Below the pieces are notes generated by a model. The model did no database searches and was not told where the DNA came from. It saw only the letters and a program-made list of their open reading frames with translations. The position numbers and the translations under genes were made by a program. This document shows positions 6,580 to 10,925 of a DNA stretch of 10,925 bases, one piece after another (position 1 is the stretch's first letter; every line of letters begins with the position of its first letter). Origin of the DNA: Candidatus Kaiserbacteria bacterium (GTDB taxonomy: Bacteria; Patescibacteriota; Minisyncoccia; Phycocordibacterales; JABAAK01); the NCBI GenBank assembly GCA_014238395.1, contig JABABE010000140.1, positions 1 to 10,925 on the forward strand, written 5' to 3'.

Positions 6580-6936
6580 ATGAGTAAACCAAACAAAATT
6601 CTGCTAAAATTTTTAATTTATGGATTGGTTTTTTTCCTTTTCTACAAGTTTACAGATTTTATCAGTGTACCATCGGAAAATTATAATATCATCGGTTTGT
6701 CTCTCGGGTTTGGCTTGATGGCATTTTTCTTTACACTCTTTGATTTAGTATTTAGATGGTGGTTTACATTACTTTTAACACCGATTTTTATTTTCACTAT
6801 GGGAACTGGTTTTTTACTTCTTCAAATATTCGTAGTTTATATAGCAGATTATTTTGTGAAATATATAGACATATCAAACACAGGTTTAGTTTTGATAGCA
6901 CTGGCAACAACTGCAATAAGGTTTTTTATTAAGTAA
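6580..6936 (+). CDS. Small polytopic membrane protein (possibly holin-4_2/DUF360-like)
   Basis: A 118-residue very hydrophobic protein with about four predicted membrane segments: roughly residues 8-28, 35-57, 62-88 and 100-117, with a basic N terminus. The stretch LLLTPIFIFTMGTGFLLLQ (64-82) recalls the LTLPxxxLTLGxxxLxxN pattern of the small four-helix phage-holin-4_2 / DUF360 family that is widespread in bacteria, but the match is loose and the following conserved Asn is Gln here. It lies 7 bases after secA, and obg starts one base after its stop codon, so the three are probably co-expressed. No enzymatic motif is visible. A role in the envelope is all that can be inferred. Confidence 0.75.
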   Translation: MSKPNKILLKFLIYGLVFFLFYKFTDFISVPSENYNIIGLSLGFGLMAFFFTLFDLVFRWWFTLLLTPIFIFTMGTGFLLLQIFVVYIADYFVKYIDISNTGLVLIALATTAIRFFIK

Positions 6937-6937
6937 G

Positions 6938-7903
6938 ATGTTCAAAGATGAAATTAAAATTTCAGTTACTGCTGGACGCGGTGGCGATGGTGTTATTCAT
7001 TGGAGGCATCAAAAATATGAAGACAAAGGTGGCCCAGATGGCGGTGACGGAGGAACCGGAGGCAATATCTACATTGTTGCCATAAAGTCTTTGCGAGCAT
7101 TGAACAAGTTAAAAGGAGGTAGAAATTATAAAGCAGAGGATGGCACACAAGGGGGCGCTCAAAATAAAAAAGGTAAAAATGGAAAGGATTTAACTATAGA
7201 AGTTCCTTTAGGCTCATATGTAAAAAACTTAAAAACATATGAAGAATACGAGTGTGTTTCAGAAGGTGAGCCAATTTTAATAGCATCAGGTGGCAGAGGA
7301 GGGTTTGGTAATTCTTATTATAAAAGCGGCGCAAATACAACCCCTAAAAAAGCAGGTTATGGGCACGATGGGCAGGTATATGAGATATATATAGAACTAA
7401 GGATAATAGCTGATGTTGGAATCATAGGATTGCCAAATGCAGGTAAGTCTACATTATTAAATGAAATAACAAACGCACATTCAAAGATAGGGTCGTATCC
7501 ATTTACCACACTTGAACCAAGTTTAGGTGTTGCTCAAAATATTGTATTTGCTGATATACCAGGGATTATAGAAGGTGCTTCAACTGGAAAAGGATTGGGG
7601 CACAGGTTCTTAAGACACATATCAAGAACTAAGACACTGTTACATCTTGTGTCACTTGAGAGTGATGATTTGATAAATGACTATAAATCTATTAGAAAAG
7701 AATTAAAACAATACAATCACGACCTAGAAAAAAAACAAGAAATAATAGTATTAACTAAGCAAGATCTAGTAGACGAGACAACTGCAGATGATGCAAAAAA
7801 ATTATTTTATAAAAGTGATAAAAAAAATGTCTTTGCAATATCTTCTGCTGACGAAGTGTCTATAAAAAAACTTTTTGATTTTATACTCACAAAAATACAT
7901 TGA
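6938..7903 (+). CDS. obg: GTPase Obg/CgtA, lacking the C-terminal domain
   Basis: Obg is a ribosome-associated GTPase acting in 50S maturation and stress control. Residues 1-158 form the glycine-rich Obg fold (GRGGDG at 13-18, GGPDGGDGGTGG at 31-42, GGRGGFGN at 118-125). The GTPase domain follows: G1 GLPNAGKS (164-171), G2 around SYPFTT (186-191), G3 DIPG (206-209), G4 TKQD (273-276) in place of canonical NKxD, and G5 near ISSA (301-304). At 321 residues it ends right after the G domain, without the variable C-terminal extension of E. coli (390) or B. subtilis (428) Obg. The ATG is one base after the stop codon of the membrane-protein gene, and no Shine-Dalgarno is visible, so coupled translation is likely. 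Confidence 0.97.
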   Translation: MFKDEIKISVTAGRGGDGVIHWRHQKYEDKGGPDGGDGGTGGNIYIVAIKSLRALNKLKGGRNYKAEDGTQGGAQNKKGKNGKDLTIEVPLGSYVKNLKTYEEYECVSEGEPILIASGGRGGFGNSYYKSGANTTPKKAGYGHDGQVYEIYIELRIIADVGIIGLPNAGKSTLLNEITNAHSKIGSYPFTTLEPSLGVAQNIVFADIPGIIEGASTGKGLGHRFLRHISRTKTLLHLVSLESDDLINDYKSIRKELKQYNHDLEKKQEIIVLTKQDLVDETTADDAKKLFYKSDKKNVFAISSADEVSIKKLFDFILTKIH

Positions 7904-7923
7904 TTTTAACAATCTTTTTAAAA

Positions 7924-7932
7924 TGCTAATAT
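7924..7932 (+). promoter_or_regulatory. Extended -10 promoter for gatB
   Basis: TGC plus TAATAT (7927-7932) ends 6 bases before the gatB ATG at 7939. TTAACA (7906-7911) is a possible -35 with a 15-base spacer. The predicted transcription start coincides with the ATG, and no ribosome binding site precedes it. The 35-base gap after obg has no terminator, so read-through is also possible. Confidence 0.65.
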
Positions 7933-7938
7933 ATTTAT

Positions 7939-9351
7939 ATGTATAAAACAACAATAGGACTTGAGATCCATGCTGAACTCTCCACAAACAGCAAACTTTT
8001 TTGTGGATGTAAAAATGACCCAAATGAAAAAGAACCGAATAGTTTGGTATGTCCAGTGTGTATGGGATACCCTGGAGCGATGCCTTATATACAAAAAGAA
8101 GCAATGGGAAAAGTTTTAAAAATTGGCTCTGCAGTTTCTGGTGAGTTTGCTGATTTTACTGAATTCGATCGCAAACATTATTTTTATCCAGACATACCGA
8201 AAGGGTATCAGATATCCCAGCACAAACATCCTCTCATATCTGGTGGAAAGATATTTGATATAGAGATAGAAAGGATACATCTAGAAGAGGATACAGCAAA
8301 AAACATACACACTGAGACTGGTGAGAGTTTGATTGACTACAATAGATCAGGTGTCCCACTTATGGAACTGGTCACCAAACCAGTCATTAGAACAGGAGAG
8401 GATGCAGTGACTTTTGTGGAAGAATTGCAGTTGATACTCCGTATGCTTGATGTAAGTATGGCTCGTATGGAGTGGGGAGAGATGAGAGTTGAGGTAAATA
8501 TATCCATCTCAAAGAATGAGAATTTTGGCGATAAAGTGGAGATAAAAAACTTGAATTCTACAAAAGTGGTCAAAAAGGCAATAGAATATGAGGTCAAAAG
8601 GCAAGAGGAGGTTCTTGAAAACGGAGGTATTGTGTCTCAAGAGACACGAGGGTGGAATGAAAACAAACAGAAGACTGAATCTCAAAGAAAGAAAGAGTCT
8701 TCTCACGAATATAGATATTTCCCGGACCCAGATATACCAAAATTCAAACTTTCTTTGATAGAAGAATTTGATCAAAAAAATATCAAAAAAGAGTTGCCAA
8801 AACTGCCAAAAGATATCAGGGCAGATTTTAAACAAAATTACAAATTAAAAGAAACTGATGTAGAGATATTACTACACAACCAAAACCTTTTAAACCTTTT
8901 TTGTGATGTTTTGTCTGAACAATCCTTTAAAAAAGAAGATGCACAAACGCTTGCAAACTTTCTTACATCAGATTCTATATCATTGATAGATAAATTCCAA
9001 GATTTTTTCTATACAAACATAACAAAGGATGTTCTGGCAGGTGTCGTTTCTATGTTTACAGATAACAAAATCTCTTCAAGAGGCGCAAAGGATATATTGG
9101 CACACATTGCTGAGTTTGGAGGGTCACCAAGTTCTGTAGCAGAAGAAAAATCACTTTACCAGCAATCAGACAAAAAGAGTATAGACAAACTTGCAAAAGA
9201 AATCATAGAAGAAAATCCAACAGTCATAGAACAAATCAAAAACGGAAACGAGAGTGTAATACAGTTTCTGGTGGGGAAGGGTATGCAAAAATCAAAAGGT
9301 TCCACAAATCCACAACTGCTCAAAAATGCTTTAAAATCAAATATAAAATAG
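7939..9351 (+). CDS. gatB: Asp/Glu-tRNA(Asn/Gln) amidotransferase subunit B
   Basis: GatB is the kinase and tRNA-binding subunit of GatCAB, which converts misacylated Glu-tRNA(Gln) or Asp-tRNA(Asn) to the correct amide form, using ammonia from GatA. At 470 residues it is about the usual length. Visible signatures: IGLEIHAEL (6-14), zinc-site cysteines C22, C24, C38 and C41, RKHYFYPDIPKGYQISQ (78-94), HLEEDTAK (114-121), DYNRSGVPLMELVT (133-146), KVEIKNLNS (199-207) and RYFPDPD (259-265). The C-terminal helical and YqeY-like tRNA-binding region (about 290-470) ends with a GKGMQKSKGSTNPQLL block. gatA and gatC are not adjacent, so the complex must be encoded at separate sites, if they are present. 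The 3' end overlaps the convergent VTT gene by 15 bp. Confidence 0.97.
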   Translation: MYKTTIGLEIHAELSTNSKLFCGCKNDPNEKEPNSLVCPVCMGYPGAMPYIQKEAMGKVLKIGSAVSGEFADFTEFDRKHYFYPDIPKGYQISQHKHPLISGGKIFDIEIERIHLEEDTAKNIHTETGESLIDYNRSGVPLMELVTKPVIRTGEDAVTFVEELQLILRMLDVSMARMEWGEMRVEVNISISKNENFGDKVEIKNLNSTKVVKKAIEYEVKRQEEVLENGGIVSQETRGWNENKQKTESQRKKESSHEYRYFPDPDIPKFKLSLIEEFDQKNIKKELPKLPKDIRADFKQNYKLKETDVEILLHNQNLLNLFCDVLSEQSFKKEDAQTLANFLTSDSISLIDKFQDFFYTNITKDVLAGVVSMFTDNKISSRGAKDILAHIAEFGGSPSSVAEEKSLYQQSDKKSIDKLAKEIIEENPTVIEQIKNGNESVIQFLVGKGMQKSKGSTNPQLLKNALKSNIK

Positions 9352-9960
9352 GTTTTGTAGATATTTTATAAAACTTGATTGAGAGATTAAAAATAATATA
9401 AAAGCAAGAGTAAATATAGCACAAAAAATTTTTATATAAACATTTTTAATACTTTTTAAAAAAAAGACATTCAGTATAGACACTGAAAATGTAAAAAAAC
9501 TATACTTTAAAAATCTTCCCGAAAAAATTATAAGAGCTATTATAAAAATATTTGCTTTTAACAATCCACACACAAAGACTGCTATGTTTGCTGGGGTAAA
9601 TGGTATGGCTACAAACAATAAACACAAAAGGTAGAAAAAATAACTGTCTTTTATTTCATTAAGTTTAACTAAATCAAAATTTATATCAAAGTAACTTAAA
9701 TACATATTTATATAATCAAAACTAAAATAACCTAAGAAGTAGATAATCATAGATCCACAAAGAGCTGTAAAAGCTGTTAAACAAATCATTTTTAGCATTT
9801 GTGATTTTTTATAAACTACAGAATAACAACTAAACAAAAATTCAAAAGGAATAAGAGATACTACACCATCCACAAAAGCTATTACAGACATTATGGTGTA
9901 ATCATGTCTATAAAACTTTTTTTGTATCTTTTCGATAAAACTTTTGACCATTTGTAGCAT
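9337..9960 (-). CDS. YqaA/DedA-like (VTT domain) membrane protein
   Basis: A 207-residue polytopic protein of the VTT/SNARE-associated (DedA, YqaA) superfamily, whose members are linked to lipid scrambling or transport and membrane homeostasis. The family pattern is visible as two half-repeats: FVDGVVSLIPFEFLF (29-43) with a following helix ending GYFSFD, and VAIPFTPANIAVFVCGLLKAN (117-137) leading to SGRFLKY (147-153). The Gly-Arg and the paired re-entrant Pro motifs (IPFE, IPFT) are typical. Helices continue to about residue 195. The start at 9960 is supported by an extended -10 seven bases upstream; an internal ATG (residue 4) is the alternative. Base composition is strongly AT-rich even for this window, as expected for a Phe/Ile-rich membrane protein. 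Its partner substrates cannot be inferred. Confidence 0.8.
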   Translation of the reverse strand: MLQMVKSFIEKIQKKFYRHDYTIMSVIAFVDGVVSLIPFEFLFSCYSVVYKKSQMLKMICLTAFTALCGSMIIYFLGYFSFDYINMYLSYFDINFDLVKLNEIKDSYFFYLLCLLFVAIPFTPANIAVFVCGLLKANIFIIALIIFSGRFLKYSFFTFSVSILNVFFLKSIKNVYIKIFCAIFTLAFILFLISQSSFIKYLQNLFYI

Positions 9961-9967
9961 TACAAGT

Positions 9968-9976
9968 ATTATGGCA
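9968..9976 (-). promoter_or_regulatory. Extended -10 promoter for the VTT gene
   Basis: On the minus strand TGC plus CATAAT (9973 down to 9968) ends 7 bases before the ATG at 9960, again giving a leaderless transcript. No convincing -35 is present at the expected distance, so the TGC extension would carry recognition. Confidence 0.6.
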
Positions 9977-10011
9977 TTTTACAACAGATAAGCGCACCTG
10001 GCTTTCTTTTC

Positions 10012-10053
10012 AAAAAATACTCATTTTGTTTTGCACAAATTAGTGTATTTTTT
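10012..10053. repeat. Inverted repeat in the divergent intergenic region
   Basis: AAAAAATAC (10012-10020) and GTATTTTTT (10045-10053) are perfect 9-bp inverted repeats. An imperfect inner pairing (ATTTTG at 10023-10028 with CAAAT at 10036-10040) could extend the hairpin. It lies between the two divergent promoters, closer to that of the secreted protein. It could be an operator or an AT-rich chance repeat. Confidence 0.4.
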
Positions 10054-10062
10054 TGTATTTTG

Positions 10063-10071
10063 TGTTATACT
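10063..10071 (+). promoter_or_regulatory. Extended -10 promoter for the secreted Ig-like protein gene
   Basis: TGT plus TATACT (10066-10071) ends 14 bases before the ATG at 10086, predicting a leader of about 8 bases with no Shine-Dalgarno. TTAGTG (10040-10045) upstream is a poor -35 at a long 20-base spacing. Confidence 0.6.
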
Positions 10072-10085
10072 TTTTTAATACGATT

Positions 10086-10925
10086 ATGAAAATAAAACAA
10101 CTACACCAACCCGAAATAATGAGTAAAATAGGACACAAATTCCTGTCTTTTTTCGTTATTTTTTCTTTAGTTTTTAATCCATTATTTCATCACATACCAG
10201 TAGCAGAAGCGACAGTGCCTGCAGTTCCACCAGTACCTTCGCTTAAAGATGGTCAAGATGACTCTCGTTCTGCTTACACCGCTGGTGAATCAGATAACAA
10301 AATAAAATTAAAAGACACAACTATAAGAGGTTGTGCAGTATCTGGTTCACTTGTTACGGTTTATAATCTTTCTGATTCTGATACAGCACTGACAGACACA
10401 AGTGGAAACTCTACTGTAATAGCAAATGGAATCGATTGTGATGAAGTGAGTACTGATGGTGAATATTCTTTTAGAATAGGTAAAAGTGATTTAATTGTTG
10501 GATCAAATTCAATCACAGTAACAGCCACAGACCCGGCAGTACCGGAAGATGTTTCATCAGACTCACCTGCACTTATTCTTGATGTAGATGATTCTGTTGA
10601 CATCACATCATCAGAGTTGAGTTTGTCTACTGAATCAAGAGCTACAATAAAAGGTTTGACGGTTACGATAACTGCTACTACATCAGATTCTAATAAAATT
10701 GGATTTTATGCTTCAACGGGAGCAGGAGATTCTGAATACAAATTAGAAATTGTTGAAAACACAGCTAGAGAATCCTATGGTGTAAAAACAGAAACAGATG
10801 GATCACAGACAAAGGACACAGATAATGCAAATACAGCAATAGCACCAACCGCTGGAAATCCAAGATTTAGCCACGACAATAATCCAAACCCTTTTATACT
10901 TGTATACACAGATGGACAGACAAAT
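10086..10925 (+). CDS. Secreted Ig-like-repeat surface protein (N-terminal part, runs off window)
   Basis: The frame is open for 280 codons from the ATG at 10086 to the window edge with no stop, so the gene is cut by the window. The N terminus is a signal peptide: basic start, hydrophobic core at about residues 19-33, likely cut near VAEA (39-42). A proline-rich linker (VPAVPPVP) follows. The mature part is Thr/Ser/Asp-rich beta-type sequence. Residues about 73-150 fit a bacterial Ig-like repeat (SGSLVTVYN, a turn, GEYSFRIG, SNSITVTATDPA) with cysteines C83 and C118 that may form a disulfide. A second beta-rich segment runs from about 165. It is probably a cell-surface, S-layer-like or adhesin protein. 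An internal ATG at 10119 (residue 12) is an alternative start; 10086 is preferred because it fits the promoter. Confidence 0.8.
   Translation, partial: MKIKQLHQPEIMSKIGHKFLSFFVIFSLVFNPLFHHIPVAEATVPAVPPVPSLKDGQDDSRSAYTAGESDNKIKLKDTTIRGCAVSGSLVTVYNLSDSDTALTDTSGNSTVIANGIDCDEVSTDGEYSFRIGKSDLIVGSNSITVTATDPAVPEDVSSDSPALILDVDDSVDITSSELSLSTESRATIKGLTVTITATTSDSNKIGFYASTGAGDSEYKLEIVENTARESYGVKTETDGSQTKDTDNANTAIAPTAGNPRFSHDNNPNPFILVYTDGQTN

Noticed and set aside
10361..10606. 81-codon minus-strand open frame at the right end
   Set aside because: It mirrors the Ser/Thr/Asp-rich coding of the secreted Ig-like protein, whose plus-strand frame stays open for 280 codons with a signal peptide and promoter.
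1..10925. CRISPR array, tRNA, riboswitch, insertion sequence or prophage
   Set aside because: No spaced repeat series, cloverleaf, long structured leader, transposase or phage gene could be found by reading both strands. The only repeats are the 21-bp tandem, the lysine-rich coding repeats and short inverted repeats.

Overview
The window looks like a chromosomal segment from an AT-rich member of the Candidate Phyla Radiation (Patescibacteria), most likely a Parcubacteria-type lineage. The reasons are a short SecA with an insertion after motif Ia, an Obg without its usual C-terminal domain, a type IV pilin-like protein carrying a WCIDSTG motif, Lamin-tail/PKD surface proteins, and an almost complete lack of Shine-Dalgarno sequences. 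Placement below that level is inference. I see no rRNA, tRNA, CRISPR array, insertion sequence or phage structural gene.

Layout: (1) 33-516, a type IV pilin-like gene ending in a strong hairpin terminator. (2) 566-3838, a tight three-gene operon: a 60-residue protein with two membrane helices, a HerA/VirD4-type (TraD-like) ATPase with no membrane helix of its own, and a secreted, membrane-anchored Lamin-tail/PKD protein. Together these resemble a split DNA-pumping or coupling apparatus. (3) 3971-4240, an 89-residue lysine/arginine-rich histone-tail-like protein with its own leader and terminator. (4) 4314-7903, secA, then a small polytopic membrane protein, then obg. (5) 7939-9351, gatB. (6) 9337-9960 on the minus strand, a YqaA/DedA-like (VTT) membrane protein whose 3' end overlaps that of gatB. 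(7) 10086 to the window edge, the N-terminal 280 residues of a secreted Ig-like protein, divergent from the VTT gene.

How it works together: most of the window is housekeeping (Sec export, the ribosome-associated GTPase Obg, Glu/Asp-tRNA amidotransferase subunit B). The more unusual part is envelope biology: pilin, split coupling-type ATPase, Lamin-tail protein and large secreted protein. I read this as possible DNA or macromolecule transfer across the envelope of a reduced cell, but that is inference.

Regulatory theme: nearly every gene that is not directly behind another has an extended -10 element (TGNTANNNT-like) or an AT-only -10, 6-8 bases before its ATG (14 in one case). This implies leaderless or near-leaderless mRNAs. 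No stretch longer than about 130 bases lacks a gene; the largest gaps are 3839-3970 (A-rich, with an inverted repeat) and 9961-10085 (a divergent promoter region).
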